Shown: positions 8,550 to 18,099, counted from the first letter of the stretch. The stretch: DNA of 64,000 nt from Chryseobacterium defluvii (GCF_014204415.1 NZ_JACHLE010000001.1:806001-870000), one strand, 5' to 3'. Notes: a model not told the origin generated them from the letters alone. Numbers and translations: made by a program.

Positions 8550-9652
8550 AAATTGCTTTTGACGCAAAACGATTTTTTCACAATACTTCGGGTTTGGGTA
8601 ATTATTCCCGGGACCTGGTAAGGATCCTGGCGAAATATTTTCCTGAAAACGAATATATGCTTCTCAATAAAAACCAATCGGAAAGAGGCAAGGATATTCT
8701 CGAAAATCAGAATATCCGTTTTTTAGAAACATCCAAAGGAAGCATGTCGCGCCAGTTTAAAATGGGAAAAGATGCCCAGAAAGCAAAAGCAGATATTTTC
8801 CACGGATTGTCCGGTGAGCTGCCTCTGAAATGGAACAAAACACCCATCAAAAAAGTAGTAACCATCCACGATCTGATCTTTGTGAGATATCCGCAGTACT
8901 ATTCTTTCTTTGACCGGAAAATCCATTTCTGGAAATTCAGAAAAGCGGCTCAGAATGCTGATAAGATCATTGCCATTTCAGAACAGACCAAAAAAGATAT
9001 CATCCATTACCTGAGAGTTCCGGAAAGTAAAATAGAGGTCATTTATCAAGGATGCCATCAGGCTTTTAAAGAACAGCAGAGCGAAGAATTTATTCAGCAG
9101 GTCCGGCAGAAATTTAACCTTCCTGAAAGATTCATTCTAAATGTCGGAACCATTGAAGACCGCAAAAATCTCCTGAACATCGTAAAAGCTGTTAAAGAAA
9201 CAGATATTCCATTAGTTGTTGTAGGTAAGAAAACAAAATATTATAAAAAAGTAGAGACATTCATCAGGAAGAATAATCTGGAAAAGCAAATCAGTTTCCT
9301 TGAAAATGTTTCAATGAATGAGCTGGCCGTTATCTATAAACTGGCTGATATTTTTGTTTATCCAAGTTTTTTTGAAGGTTTCGGGATTCCGGTAATAGAA
9401 GCCCTTTTCTCAAAAACAGTTGCCATTACCAGCAATACAGGCTGTCTGCCCGAAGCGGGAGGGAAAGATTCTGTTTATATAGATCCTCATAATTATCTTG
9501 ATATCCGGTCAAAAATAAAATTCCTGTGGAATAATGAAGCCGAAAGAAAGCGCCGAGCGGATAAAGGTTTCGAGTTTGTTCAAAAATTTAATGACGAAGT
9601 TATTGCGACAGAATTGATGAATTTTTATCAAAGGATTTTTTTGGAGAAATAA
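8546..9652 (+). CDS. GT4-family glycosyltransferase
   Basis: The 368-residue GT-B protein has the acceptor-side motif NTSGLGNYSRDLV near the N-terminus and VVTIHDLIFVRYP in the middle. The nucleotide-sugar region holds ILNVGTIEDRKNL, and FFEGFGIPVIEALF has the E-x7-E motif of retaining GT4 enzymes. The ATGA overlap with the deacetylase gene shows translational coupling. It is the last gene of the glycan operon. The donor is not predictable, though mannosyltransferases commonly have this form. Confidence 0.9.
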   Translation: MKIAFDAKRFFHNTSGLGNYSRDLVRILAKYFPENEYMLLNKNQSERGKDILENQNIRFLETSKGSMSRQFKMGKDAQKAKADIFHGLSGELPLKWNKTPIKKVVTIHDLIFVRYPQYYSFFDRKIHFWKFRKAAQNADKIIAISEQTKKDIIHYLRVPESKIEVIYQGCHQAFKEQQSEEFIQQVRQKFNLPERFILNVGTIEDRKNLLNIVKAVKETDIPLVVVGKKTKYYKKVETFIRKNNLEKQISFLENVSMNELAVIYKLADIFVYPSFFEGFGIPVIEALFSKTVAITSNTGCLPEAGGKDSVYIDPHNYLDIRSKIKFLWNNEAERKRRADKGFEFVQKFNDEVIATELMNFYQRIFLEK

Positions 9653-9661
9653 AGGTTCTTA

Positions 9662-9827
9662 AACGCAAAGATTTAACTTGTTAATCCTTATTTTGAGTTA
9701 GCAAAGATTAAATCAATTTCCAATTGACTTAAATTAAGCACGTGCATTGCAGTCAGCTTAGTCAGCAACTTTATTGCGTTCTTTTTGCATTCCTAGAATT
9801 AAAAAGCTCTAAAAAAATCTTTGCGTT
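9662..9827. repeat. Palindromic intergenic element with AACGCAAAGATTT ends
   Basis: AACGCAAAGATTT (9662-9674) is repeated as its exact reverse complement at 9815-9827, framing 140 bp without a gene. It belongs to the same architecture as the elements at 15280, 19175 and 45181. Confidence 0.7.
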
Positions 9828-9871
9828 ATTTCCAAATTCAGATTATTTTAATAACAGTACCATTATAAAGA

Positions 9872-9897
9872 TTAAGCCCCGCTTCCGCGGGGCTTAA
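9872..9897. terminator. Strong bidirectional terminator
   Basis: TTAAGCCCCGC and GCGGGGCTTAA form a perfect 11-bp stem with a TTCC loop, followed by TTTTTATTT on the plus strand. It sits between the convergent GT4 and M28 genes. Confidence 0.88.
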
Positions 9898-9900
9898 TTT

Positions 9901-11085
9901 TTATTTCTCAATCAAAACTTTTCTCACCATAGTCTGATCACCAGACTTTATCTTTAAGATATAAGCTCCTTTTTCAAGACCGGAGACATTAATTTTGGTT
10001 TCATTGTCTCTCTTAAGCAGAGAATGACCGACCAAATCTGTGATCTCCGTACTAAAATTCTTTACATTTTCCGGCAATTCAATGTTCAGAGTGTCCTTAG
10101 CCGGATTAGGATATATCTTAACAGATTCCAGATTACTAAGCTTTTTTTCTTCTGTCCCCAGCAGAGTAGTTGAAGCTACAGCAAAATGCTGAAGAGCACC
10201 GACCGCGCCTTTTCCTACATTGAAAATATAGGTAGGGTCTGTATTGGCAAAAGTATCATTGGCAGTATGGGGATAATTGCTTCTTATTTTTTCAAAATAT
10301 CCCGTTATTACTTCACCTTTGGATTCAAAAGGGATATAATCTGTATCTTCAGCTTCATCTATATCGGTCAGTAACGGAGAGTATAAAGTGGTACAGGTAA
10401 CCAGTTCCTGGGTTGCGGCAACCGAAGCTGCCGTATTATTAGGATTTCCGCCCATATCTTCATCACAATAAATAGTATTATTGTTGTTTCCCATTTTACC
10501 GCCTACCTGATCCAGGTTGAATACCAGCTTTATATCCAGCACGCGGGTGCTTCCCTGATAAGCTACTGTATTCGCATAATGGGCACTTCCTCTCAACCCT
10601 TGTTCTTCACCCGAAAAATGGATGAATTTAATAGAATATTCGGTGGGAATATCTTTTAAGATTCTTGCCGCTTCCAGGATAATAGAAGTACCGCTGCCAT
10701 TATCATTCACTCCCGGGCCGTTAATAGTGTCAAAATGCCCACAAATGATCACATACTTATTAGGATATAGTGTTCCTGTTTTTGTAATAACCAGGTTCTT
10801 AGAGTTTATCGTGTTTCCTAAAGAAGTAAACGAGAAAGGGTCTTCTACGATCTGGCTTGCAGCATAGCCATATGACAGATACTTATTTTTAAGCCATGTC
10901 AGAGCATTGGCATTGTTTGCAGATCCTGTGGTTTTTACACCTAAACTGGAAAATTCCTGCAGATTGGTTGTAATATTGGTTTGTGAAACCAAATTCACCC
11001 TGTTCTGATAAGCCTGGATGAAAGCCTGGGCCTGTAAAGCATATGCTCCCAGAGAAAAGAGTAGAAGAGTGGTTATTTTTTTCAT
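9901..11085 (-). CDS. Secreted M28-family zinc aminopeptidase with T9SS sorting domain (copy 1)
   Basis: The 394-residue protein has a signal peptide (about 1-19, ending LQAQ), an M28 domain and a C-terminal T9SS type A sorting domain (IYPNPAKDTLNIEL to KVLIEK). The zinc and catalytic residues are visible: His in ICGHFDT, bridging Asp in GVNDNGSG, catalytic Glu pair in SGEEQG, Asp in FNLDQVGG and His in YPHTANDT. It probably releases amino acids from peptides outside the cell. A close paralogue lies directly upstream. It has its own consensus promoter. Confidence 0.93.
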   Translation of the reverse strand: MKKITTLLLFSLGAYALQAQAFIQAYQNRVNLVSQTNITTNLQEFSSLGVKTTGSANNANALTWLKNKYLSYGYAASQIVEDPFSFTSLGNTINSKNLVITKTGTLYPNKYVIICGHFDTINGPGVNDNGSGTSIILEAARILKDIPTEYSIKFIHFSGEEQGLRGSAHYANTVAYQGSTRVLDIKLVFNLDQVGGKMGNNNNTIYCDEDMGGNPNNTAASVAATQELVTCTTLYSPLLTDIDEAEDTDYIPFESKGEVITGYFEKIRSNYPHTANDTFANTDPTYIFNVGKGAVGALQHFAVASTTLLGTEEKKLSNLESVKIYPNPAKDTLNIELPENVKNFSTEITDLVGHSLLKRDNETKINVSGLEKGAYILKIKSGDQTMVRKVLIEK

Positions 11086-11132
11086 TTAGACAGAAATATT
11101 TAATGATCTTTATGATTTTAACAAAATTTCAG

Positions 11133-11163
11133 CAAATGTAGTAATAAAAAAGTCCTGAGCAAA
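11133..11163 (-). promoter_or_regulatory. Promoter of M28 copy 1
   Basis: Minus strand TTTG (11163-11160), a 19-nt spacer and TACATTTG (11140-11133). The -33 box lies in the loop of the terminator of the upstream paralogue. Confidence 0.75.
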
Positions 11164-11172
11164 ACCCAGGAC
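11145..11172 (-). terminator. Terminator of M28 copy 2
   Basis: On the minus strand GTCCTG and CAGGAC pair around a 9-nt loop and are followed by TTTTTTA. It lies 24 bp after the stop codon of the 11196-12368 gene. Confidence 0.8.
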
Positions 11173-11195
11173 CTGATTTACTATAATTGACCAAA

Positions 11196-12368
11196 TTATT
11201 TTTCTATAATGATTTTTCTGGTAACACTTTCGTCATTTAGCCTTATAATGCACATATAAGTACCATTGGCCAAACCTGAAATATCAATTTTTTCCTGATT
11301 TTCAACATTCAACAAGGAACGTCCGCTCATATCCGTAATCTCTATATTGAAATCTTTACTCCTTTCAGGAATCTCTACATTAAGAATATCTTTGGCAGGA
11401 TTAGGATATACTTTTATGGATTCCAGCTTATTTGATGTGATATCTTTAGTATCCAAAATGCTTGTGGCAGCCACAGCAAAATGCTGAAGAGCTCCTACAG
11501 CCGCTTTTCCTACATTGAACACATAAGTGGGGTCTACATTGGCAAAAGTATCACTTGAGGTGTGGGGGTGTGGACTTTGGACATTCTCGTAAAATCCTGT
11601 GATGATCTCATTTTTATTTTCAAACGGCATATAATCAGATGAATAAGCAGATGTTATTGCAGTCTGTAATGGTGAATATAAAGTAGTACATGTAGCCAGC
11701 TGCTGTGTCATTGTATTGGATGTAGCATTATTTCCCGTTTGCCCTCCGTTATCACGCTCACATTTGATCGTATTATTGGTATTCCCCAGTTTACCACCCA
11801 CCTGGTCCAAATTGAATACAAGTCTTATATCCAGCATACGGGTACTTCCCTGATAAGCTACATTATTGGCATAATGACTGCTTCCTACAAGGCCTTGCTC
11901 TTCTCCCGAAAAATGGATGAATTTGATAGAGTATTCCGTAGGAACATCTTTTAAGATCCTTGCAGCTTCCAAAATGATAGAAGTTCCGCTTCCATTATCG
12001 TTAACACCGGGACCGTTGATCGTATCATAATGTCCACAGATAATTACGTAGGTATTAGGATATACCGTACCCGTTTTGGTAATAATCAGATTTTTGGATG
12101 TTGTGCTATTATAAGTGAAAGGATCTTCCACCATCTGGCCGGCAGAATATCCGTAAGAAAGGTATTTATCCTTGATCCAGTTTAAGGCACTGGTATTATT
12201 CGCCGAACCTGTAGTTTTAATCCCCAGATTTCCAAAATCCTGCAAATTGGCAGTGATGTTTGTCTGCAATATCTGGTCAGCTCTGTTTTGATAGGCTTGG
12301 ATAAATGTTTGCGCAAATGTAAGATTGGCTAATGATATTACAGAAAGTATAAAAATTTTTCTCATCAT
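11196..12368 (-). CDS. Secreted M28-family zinc aminopeptidase with T9SS sorting domain (copy 2)
   Basis: The 390-residue protein parallels copy 1 throughout: signal peptide ending in FAQ, ICGHYDT, GVNDNGSG, SGEEQGL, FNLDQVGG, SPHPHTSSD, and the sorting domain VYPNPAKDILNVEI to KIIIEK. All metal ligands are kept. The region between the Asp and last His ligands differs most from copy 1 (TSAYSSDYMPF against IDEAEDTDYIPF), so substrate preference may differ. The tandem arrangement indicates gene duplication. Both copies have separate promoters and the first is closed by a terminator. Confidence 0.93.
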   Translation of the reverse strand: MMRKIFILSVISLANLTFAQTFIQAYQNRADQILQTNITANLQDFGNLGIKTTGSANNTSALNWIKDKYLSYGYSAGQMVEDPFTYNSTTSKNLIITKTGTVYPNTYVIICGHYDTINGPGVNDNGSGTSIILEAARILKDVPTEYSIKFIHFSGEEQGLVGSSHYANNVAYQGSTRMLDIRLVFNLDQVGGKLGNTNNTIKCERDNGGQTGNNATSNTMTQQLATCTTLYSPLQTAITSAYSSDYMPFENKNEIITGFYENVQSPHPHTSSDTFANVDPTYVFNVGKAAVGALQHFAVAATSILDTKDITSNKLESIKVYPNPAKDILNVEIPERSKDFNIEITDMSGRSLLNVENQEKIDISGLANGTYMCIIRLNDESVTRKIIIEK

Positions 12369-12399
12369 GAAAATGTTATGACTGTTTAGAATAAGTTAC

Positions 12400-12407
12400 C
12401 AAATTTA
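12400..12407 (-). promoter_or_regulatory. -7 element of M28 copy 2
   Basis: TAAATTTG on the minus strand, 32 bp before the ATG. No -33 box was seen. Confidence 0.55.
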
Positions 12408-12601
12408 AATAAAAAATTCATAAAAACATTTATTCTTAGTTGTTATTAGGAATTTATAATAATATAATTTTTCTCTTCAAAAAAAATTATATAGCTGAAT
12501 ATTTTTAAGATAACTGTTAAAAAAAATATTTATACCTAAATTTTATAAAAAAATACAGATTATAATATTTTTTTATTTTTACACTTTAAATAAAATTACA
12601 T

Positions 12602-13408
12602 ATGATAAAGAAATCTATTTCTATTATTTCTGTGCTTTCCGCTTCGTTATTTTTTGCACAAGATATTAAAACCAAAAAGGATAAAATCACTTTAAACGAT
12701 AAAGAAATTGCAAAATTTACTGAAACTAAGAAAGTTTATACCATTTATGATCTCGATGGCAAAGAGTTGGTAAAAATTAAGCCCAATCTTCATGTTTTCA
12801 ATGAAAATAGAAGAACTATATATTATGAGGTTACTTCTCCTGATAATTCCCAATCTGTATCCTTGTATAATAAAGGAGAGAAAGGGTCTATTTCTTTAGA
12901 GAAAAAATTCCTTTACGACTTTACTTTGGGAGAATATAAATTATTTACTGAATCTGGAGTAGATCAGTCAGTTATTGATACAATGCTGGCCTCCAATTTA
13001 AATGTGAAAGCAGAACTTGAAGGAAAAGCTGAAGAATTGAGAGGTGAGGAAGACAAAATGTTTGATTTACTGAAAGCTTCTAAAATTGACTTTAATGATA
13101 AAGGGGAAATTTTAGTTAACAGAAGTAAAAAAATTGGTTCAATCGTTAGAAAGAAAAATCAGAATGGAATAAGTTTAATTTATGAAATTTATAATAAGAA
13201 TGGTGATCTGATTGGGAAATGGTATGAATTAGAATCCAATGTTTTATTTAACGGGCAAAAATACCCCTCTGTAAATAACGAGCTATTGCTTACGAATGGG
13301 AAGAATTATTCAATTTCAAAATCGCGTTCAAATGCAGGAATGTCGTTATCAATGGATAAACTCGCCCAGCTAATTACGGCCTATGCATTTAATGAACAGC
13401 TATTGTAA
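12602..13408 (+). CDS. Exported protein of unknown function
   Basis: The 268-residue protein has a signal peptide cleaved after FFAQ (about 20). The mature part starts with a Lys-rich beta-like region (KDKITLNDKEIAKFTE, YTIYDLDGKELVKIKP). A helical stretch around residues 125-160 is followed by a second copy-like region (IYEIYNKNGDLIGKWYE). I know no named family. The region upstream is very AT-rich and no clear TAnnTTTG promoter is present. A strong hairpin terminator follows. Confidence 0.75.
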   Translation: MIKKSISIISVLSASLFFAQDIKTKKDKITLNDKEIAKFTETKKVYTIYDLDGKELVKIKPNLHVFNENRRTIYYEVTSPDNSQSVSLYNKGEKGSISLEKKFLYDFTLGEYKLFTESGVDQSVIDTMLASNLNVKAELEGKAEELRGEEDKMFDLLKASKIDFNDKGEILVNRSKKIGSIVRKKNQNGISLIYEIYNKNGDLIGKWYELESNVLFNGQKYPSVNNELLLTNGKNYSISKSRSNAGMSLSMDKLAQLITAYAFNEQLL

Positions 13409-13473
13409 GATGAGATATTTACCCTAAATTTCTGTCTATGGTTTTTTAGATAATACATTTAAATAAAAACAAA

Positions 13474-13508
13474 AAATAAATCCCGGAAAAAACTCCCGGG
13501 ATTTATTT
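13474..13508. terminator. Bidirectional terminator
   Basis: AAATAAATCCCGG pairs perfectly with CCGGGATTTATTT (9-nt loop). It lies between the convergent exported-protein gene and rplT. Confidence 0.85.
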
Positions 13509-13532
13509 ATATTGATAACAAAAAATTCTACA

Positions 13533-13877
13533 TTATTTTACTTGATCTACAACAGCTTTGAAAGCTTCAGGATGATTCATTGCTAAATCTGCTAAAACTT
13601 TTCTGTTAAGCTCTACGTTGTTCTTTTTAAGAGCTCCCATAAACTGAGAGTAAGACATTCCGTGTTCTCTGGTTCCCGCGTTGATACGAGTGATCCAAAG
13701 GGCTCTGAAGTTTCTCTTTTTCTCTTTTCTACCACGGTAAGCATATTGCATTGCTTTTTCTACCGCGTTTTTAGCTACTGTCCAAACGTTCTTTCTTCTT
13801 CCGAAATAACCTTTAGCCTGCTTAAAAATTTTCTTTCTGCGAGCTCTTGAAGCTACGGCATTTACTGATCTTGGCAT
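13533..13877 (-). CDS. rplT: 50S ribosomal protein L20
   Basis: The 114-residue protein has the typical basic N-terminal helix ([28 protein letters not shown]) and the compact RNA-binding C-domain ([20 protein letters not shown]). It binds 23S rRNA domain I early in 50S assembly. It follows rpmI by 124 bp on the same strand. In many bacteria L20 represses this operon through its leader. I saw no clear mimic structure here. Confidence 0.98.
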   Translation of the reverse strand: MPRSVNAVASRARRKKIFKQAKGYFGRRKNVWTVAKNAVEKAMQYAYRGRKEKKRNFRALWITRINAGTREHGMSYSQFMGALKKNNVELNRKVLADLAMNHPEAFKAVVDQVK

Positions 13878-14001
13878 AATTTAAATTGTTTTTTTGAAAA
13901 GGGCGGTAAACTGTTTCATTACACTTATCTGCTCCGTTTCAGGGTTAAAAATTCTGAATTTGTTTTTAATTCTTATAAACCGGATTATAGATTTATAAAA
14001 A

Positions 14002-14199
14002 CTACTTAATGGCTAATTGACGTTTAACACTTTTCTCGTCCACAGCAGCAACATAAGAAGTTTGCGTAAGATTTCTCTTTTGCTTAGTTTCTTTCTTTGT
14101 CAAGATGTGGCTTTTGAAAGCATTTTTTCTTTTGATCTTACCAGATCCGGTAAGAGCAAAACGCTTTTTAGCACCTGATTTAGTTTTTAATTTTGGCAT
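14002..14199 (-). CDS. rpmI: 50S ribosomal protein L35
   Basis: The 65-residue basic protein starts [20 protein letters not shown], the standard L35 N-terminus, and contains [15 protein letters not shown] longer in-frame start exists at 14286, but those 29 extra residues are hydrophobic and unlike L35. The promoter at 14241-14248 lies inside that extension, so 14199 is the start. It is followed by rplT. Confidence 0.97.
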   Translation of the reverse strand: MPKLKTKSGAKKRFALTGSGKIKRKNAFKSHILTKKETKQKRNLTQTSYVAAVDEKSVKRQLAIK

Positions 14200-14240
14200 T
14201 GTTTTGCTTTTTTTGTTTTTGTTATCAATATTTAAGCATG

Positions 14241-14248
14241 CAAAGATA
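14241..14248 (-). promoter_or_regulatory. -7 element of rpmI-rplT
   Basis: TATCTTTG on the minus strand, 42 bp upstream of the L35 ATG. It gives rpmI-rplT a promoter independent of thrS-infC, from which they are separated by an inserted gene. Confidence 0.65.
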
Positions 14249-14342
14249 AGAAAAATCTCAATAGGATCATTTAATTTGAAGAGCAATTATTTATATAATA
14301 TTCAATGAACAGCGCAGGTTATATGGAAAACTATTTCCTATT

Positions 14343-15164
14343 TTAAGATTTGAAAAATTCCAACAGATCTTTATTGATCGTTTCAGCTTCTGTAGTAGGC
14401 ATACCATGAGGAAAACCCGGGTAAGAAATTAATTTCCCGTTCTTAAGCAGGGTAGCAGCCACTTTCCCGGTAGTTTCAAACGGAACGATCTGGTCATCTT
14501 CACCATGCATGACCAGTACAGGGATGTCCACACTTTTAAGATCTTCTGTAAAATCGGTTTCCGAAAAAGCTTTAATACAATCATAATGGGCTTTAACAGA
14601 TCCCATCATTCCCTGCCGCCACCAGTTTCTCTGAATCCCTTCCGAAACATTTGCACCCTCTCTGTTGTAACCATAAAAAGGAAAGGTAATATCTATGAAA
14701 AACTGCTGCCTGTTTTTAGCTGTATTGTTGCGAATATCATCAAAAACAGATATCGGGACACCATTGGGATTATTCTCGTTTTGAACCATAATTGGGGTTA
14801 CCGCACTTATCAAAACCGCTTTTGCCACTCTTCCTTTACCATGCTTTGCCACATATCTTATCACTTCACCACCGCCTGTAGAATGCCCGACGTGAATTGC
14901 ATCTTTTAAATCCAACGCCTCAACTATTTCTGCAACGTCCGATGCGTAAGTATCCATATTATGCCCTTCAGCCACCTGGGAAGATCTTCCGTGTCCTCTT
15001 CTGTCATGGGCGATTACTCTGTAACCCTGTTCCAAGAAAAAAAACATTTGTGCATCCCAGTCATCACCTGATAATGGCCATCCGTGATGAAAAAACACAG
15101 GTTGCCCTTTTCCCCAGTCTTTGTAGTAAATCTCTGTTCCGTCTTTTAATGTAATTGTGCTCAT
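14343..15164 (-). CDS. Alpha/beta hydrolase (non-heme chloroperoxidase/esterase family)
   Basis: The 273-residue protein has the alpha/beta-hydrolase fold: oxyanion region HHGWPLSGDDW, nucleophile elbow GHSTGGGE, acid in MHGEDDQIVP and His in GFPHGM. The motifs match the cofactor-free haloperoxidase (perhydrolase) branch. Start at 15164 (MSTITLKDG) fits the family. An upstream ATG at 15206 would add only AT-rich linker. The gene stands inside the normally contiguous infC-rpmI cluster with its own promoter, so it looks like an insertion. Confidence 0.92.
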   Translation of the reverse strand: MSTITLKDGTEIYYKDWGKGQPVFFHHGWPLSGDDWDAQMFFFLEQGYRVIAHDRRGHGRSSQVAEGHNMDTYASDVAEIVEALDLKDAIHVGHSTGGGEVIRYVAKHGKGRVAKAVLISAVTPIMVQNENNPNGVPISVFDDIRNNTAKNRQQFFIDITFPFYGYNREGANVSEGIQRNWWRQGMMGSVKAHYDCIKAFSETDFTEDLKSVDIPVLVMHGEDDQIVPFETTGKVAATLLKNGKLISYPGFPHGMPTTEAETINKDLLEFFKS

Positions 15165-15217
15165 TTTTTTTGTTTTTAGTGTTATTAATAATGAAATATT
15201 GATCACTTTTTCTGAAA

Positions 15218-15225
15218 CAAAGGTA
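15218..15225 (-). promoter_or_regulatory. -7 element of the alpha/beta hydrolase gene
   Basis: TACCTTTG on the minus strand, 53 bp upstream of the preferred start at 15164. Confidence 0.55.
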
Positions 15226-15279
15226 GAGCTAAACTTTGAAGGGGATCTTAACCTAAGTTAAATTTTGGTTATTATAATT

Positions 15280-15409
15280 AAACACAAAGATAAAAAGGTT
15301 AACAGTGGATGTTGAGGAACAAAGATTTGCGGCTTTGCCGATGATTAAGCTTGATGGATATTATTTTGCTGACTTAAAAATGTTGTGTTTAAAGATCAAT
15401 CTTTGCGTT
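15280..15409. repeat. Palindromic intergenic element, AACACAAAGAT/ATCTTTGCGTT ends
   Basis: The left end AAACACAAAGAT (15280-15291) and right end AATCTTTGCGTT (about 15398-15409) are near-perfect inverted copies. It lies just behind the infC terminator and ahead of the inserted hydrolase gene, so it may mark the insertion point. Confidence 0.6.
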
Positions 15410-15430
15410 CCAATAAATTCACTGTATAAA

Positions 15431-15460
15431 TAAAAAAACCTCAAATTGCTTTGAGGTTTA
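15431..15460 (-). terminator. Terminator of infC
   Basis: AAACCTCAAA and TTTGAGGTTT form a 10-bp stem with a 4-nt loop. On the minus strand it is followed by TTTTT, 32 bp after the infC stop. Confidence 0.8.
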
Positions 15461-15491
15461 TTATACGTTTGCAGAATTGAATCTGCATCAA

Positions 15492-16052
15492 TTATTTTGC
15501 TGCCTTTTTAGGACTCATCATCATGATCATTCTTTTGCCTTCCAGCTTAGGTAACTGATCTACTTTTCCTACATGCTCCAGTTCCTGGGCCAGTTTTAAA
15601 AGCAGGATCTCACCCTGATCCTTAAAGATAATCGAACGCCCTTTAAAAAATACGTAGGTTTTTAATTTTGAACCTTCTTCAAGGAATTTTTCAGCATGCT
15701 TTTTCTTGAACTCATAATCGTGGTCATCGGTCTGAGGCCCGAAACGGATCTCCTTCACCACTACTTTTACCTGCTTAGCTTTAAGTTCCTTCTGTTTTTT
15801 CTTTTGCTCATACAAGAACTTTTTATAGTCCAGTATTCTTGCAATAAAAGGTTCTGCTTTGTCGGAAATTACCACCAGATCCAATTCCTGGTCTGTCGCA
15901 ATCTGTCTTGCTTTATCAATCGGATAAACTCCCGGCTCTACGTTATCGCCCACCAAACGAACTTCCCTTACTCGGATTTTATCGTTGATCATGTGTGCGT
16001 CCTCCTGTACCGGACGTCTCTGTGGGCCCCTGTTGTTAAATCTTTGTGCTAT
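15492..16052 (-). CDS. infC: Translation initiation factor IF-3, probable AUA start
   Basis: IF-3 keeps the 30S and 50S subunits apart and proofreads the initiator codon. The core runs from [20 protein letters not shown] (N-domain) through the Lys-rich linker helix to [18 protein letters not shown] (C-domain). The first ATG is at 15992, but the frame stays open for 20 codons upstream with coding-like sequence ([19 protein letters not shown]). No ATG, GTG or TTG lies there. The only AUN codon is AUA at 16050-16052. A non-canonical start is known for infC (AUU in E. coli, autoregulated). It follows thrS by 103 bp. Confidence 0.85.
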   Translation of the reverse strand: MAQRFNNRGPQRRPVQEDAHMINDKIRVREVRLVGDNVEPGVYPIDKARQIATDQELDLVVISDKAEPFIARILDYKKFLYEQKKKQKELKAKQVKVVVKEIRFGPQTDDHDYEFKKKHAEKFLEEGSKLKTYVFFKGRSIIFKDQGEILLLKLAQELEHVGKVDQLPKLEGKRMIMMMSPKKAAK

Positions 16053-16155
16053 TGTTTTATAATTTTATTGGTTAACTTTCTATTTATTAAAATATTCAAA
16101 AATTAAAAGATCAAATAGTTTTTTAATTCTTAAATCCTTTAATCTTTTAATGAAT

Positions 16156-18075
16156 TTAAATCGCTGCCTCTTTTTTGAAATAAGAAACAAAATCCTCCAT
16201 ATTCATCACTCCAAGGTCTCCTTCGCCTCGTCTTCTTACAGAAATTGTGCCATCTTTCTCTTCATTTTCCCCTACTACCAGCATGAAAGGGATTTTGTTC
16301 AATTCCGCATCACGGATCTTTTTCCCTGTCTTCTCGTTTCTGTCATCAATCTGACCGCTAATATCGTGATTTTCCAAAAATTGTGAAACTTTTTTTGCAT
16401 AATCTACATACTTTTCACTGATTGGGAGGATAATATACTGATCAGGGCTTAACCATAATGGGAAATCACCTGCAGTATTTTCCAGCAAAATAGCGATAAA
16501 ACGCTCCATAGAACCAAACGGCGCTCTGTGGATCATTACCGGCCTGTGCTTTTCATTATCGCTTCCTATGTAATGAAGATCAAATCTTTCCGGCAGGTTA
16601 TAATCTACCTGAATGGTTCCCAGCTGCCATCTTCTTCCCAATGCGTCCTTCACCATGAAGTCAAGTTTCGGGCCGTAGAATGCTGCTTCACCATATTCTA
16701 TGACAGTTTTCAATCCTTTATTTTTGGCAGCAGTAATGATCGCATTTTCTGCTTTCTCCCAGTTTTCATCAGAACCGATATATTTTTCTCTGTTTTCGGG
16801 ATCTCTTAAAGAAACCTGAGTCACAAAATCCTCGAAGCCTAAAGATCTGAAAACGTATAATACAAGATCAATAACAGCTTCAAATTCTCCTAAAAGCTGG
16901 TCCGGAGTACAGAAAAGATGGGCATCATCCTGAGTAAATCCACGAACTCTTGTCAATCCGTGAAGCTCTCCGCTCTGCTCATATCTGTACACAGTTCCGA
17001 ATTCTGCGTATCTTTTCGGTAAATCCCTGTAGCTCCATTGTGAAGTTTTATAAATTTCACAGTGGTGAGGACAGTTCATCGGCTTCAGCATGAATTCTTC
17101 TCCTTCATTTGGAGTTTTGATCGGCTGGAAACTGTCTGCCCCATATTTGTCCCAGTGTCCGGAAGTTACATACAGTTCTTTGGCACCGATGTGAGGAGAC
17201 ATTACGAATTCATAACCTCCTTTTTTCTGAGCGTCTGAAAGGAAATTCTCTAATTTTCTTCTTAAGGCGGTTCCTTTTGGCAGCCATAAAGGAAGACCTG
17301 CACCTACTTTTTCAGAGAATGCAAAAATCCCAAGCTCTTTACCTAATTTTCTGTGGTCTCTTCTTTTGGCTTCTTCCAGTCTTTCAAGATATTCTGTCAA
17401 ATCTTTTTGTTTAGGGAAAGAAATACCATATACTCTCGTCAGCTGTGGGTTCTTCTCATTTCCTCTCCAGTAAGCTCCTGCTGCATTTAGTATTTTAACA
17501 GCTTTCACTATTCCGGTATTTGGAATGTGTCCTCCACGGCAGAGATCCGTAAAATTATCATGAGTCACAAAAGTGATTTCGCCGTCATTAAGATTGGAGA
17601 TAAGTTCTACTTTATAAGGGTTATCGGCATAAACTTTTAATGCTTCTTCTTTAGAAACAGGGTATAACGAGAAGGTAGAGCCTTTCTTTGCATTTTCCAG
17701 CACCTTCTTTTCAATCTTCTCAAAATCCTTTTCAGACAGGCTTTCTTCCCCGAAATCCACATCATAATAGAATCCGCTTTCAATAGCAGGCCCGATTGTC
17801 AGCTTAGCATCAGGATAAAATTCAAGGATCGCCTGCGCCAGAAGGTGGGCAGAAGAATGCCAGAAGGCTTTCTTTCCAAGATCGTCATTCCAGGTCAGCA
17901 ATTGTACCGTTGAATCTGTTGTAATAGGCGTGGTGATCTCTACTTGTCTGTCATTCACAACTGCGGAAATGGTATTTCTGGCCAATCCCTCGCTTATAGA
18001 TTTTGCCACATCCAAAGGAGTAACTTCTCCTTCAAATTCTCTGACACTATTGTCTGGAAGTGTAATTTTTATCAT
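16156..18075 (-). CDS. thrS: Threonine--tRNA ligase
   Basis: The 639-residue class II synthetase charges tRNA-Thr. It has an N-terminal TGS domain (1-60) and the editing domain with [11 protein letters not shown] and the [10 protein letters not shown] motif. The catalytic core has the zinc Cys in [10 protein letters not shown], motif 2 ([26 protein letters not shown]) and motif 3 ([11 protein letters not shown]). An anticodon-binding domain is at the C-terminus. The length is normal. It heads the translation cluster followed by infC, and a -7 element lies 25 bp upstream. Confidence 0.98.
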   Translation of the reverse strand: MIKITLPDNSVREFEGEVTPLDVAKSISEGLARNTISAVVNDRQVEITTPITTDSTVQLLTWNDDLGKKAFWHSSAHLLAQAILEFYPDAKLTIGPAIESGFYYDVDFGEESLSEKDFEKIEKKVLENAKKGSTFSLYPVSKEEALKVYADNPYKVELISNLNDGEITFVTHDNFTDLCRGGHIPNTGIVKAVKILNAAGAYWRGNEKNPQLTRVYGISFPKQKDLTEYLERLEEAKRRDHRKLGKELGIFAFSEKVGAGLPLWLPKGTALRRKLENFLSDAQKKGGYEFVMSPHIGAKELYVTSGHWDKYGADSFQPIKTPNEGEEFMLKPMNCPHHCEIYKTSQWSYRDLPKRYAEFGTVYRYEQSGELHGLTRVRGFTQDDAHLFCTPDQLLGEFEAVIDLVLYVFRSLGFEDFVTQVSLRDPENREKYIGSDENWEKAENAIITAAKNKGLKTVIEYGEAAFYGPKLDFMVKDALGRRWQLGTIQVDYNLPERFDLHYIGSDNEKHRPVMIHRAPFGSMERFIAILLENTAGDFPLWLSPDQYIILPISEKYVDYAKKVSQFLENHDISGQIDDRNEKTGKKIRDAELNKIPFMLVVGENEEKDGTISVRRRGEGDLGVMNMEDFVSYFKKEAAI

Positions 18076-18099
18076 TGTTTACTAAGAAATTTTAAGAGG

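Noticed and set aside
14200..14286. N-terminal extension of L35 from an upstream ATG
   Set aside because: The extra residues are hydrophobic, unlike L35, and the -7 box of the gene lies inside the extension.
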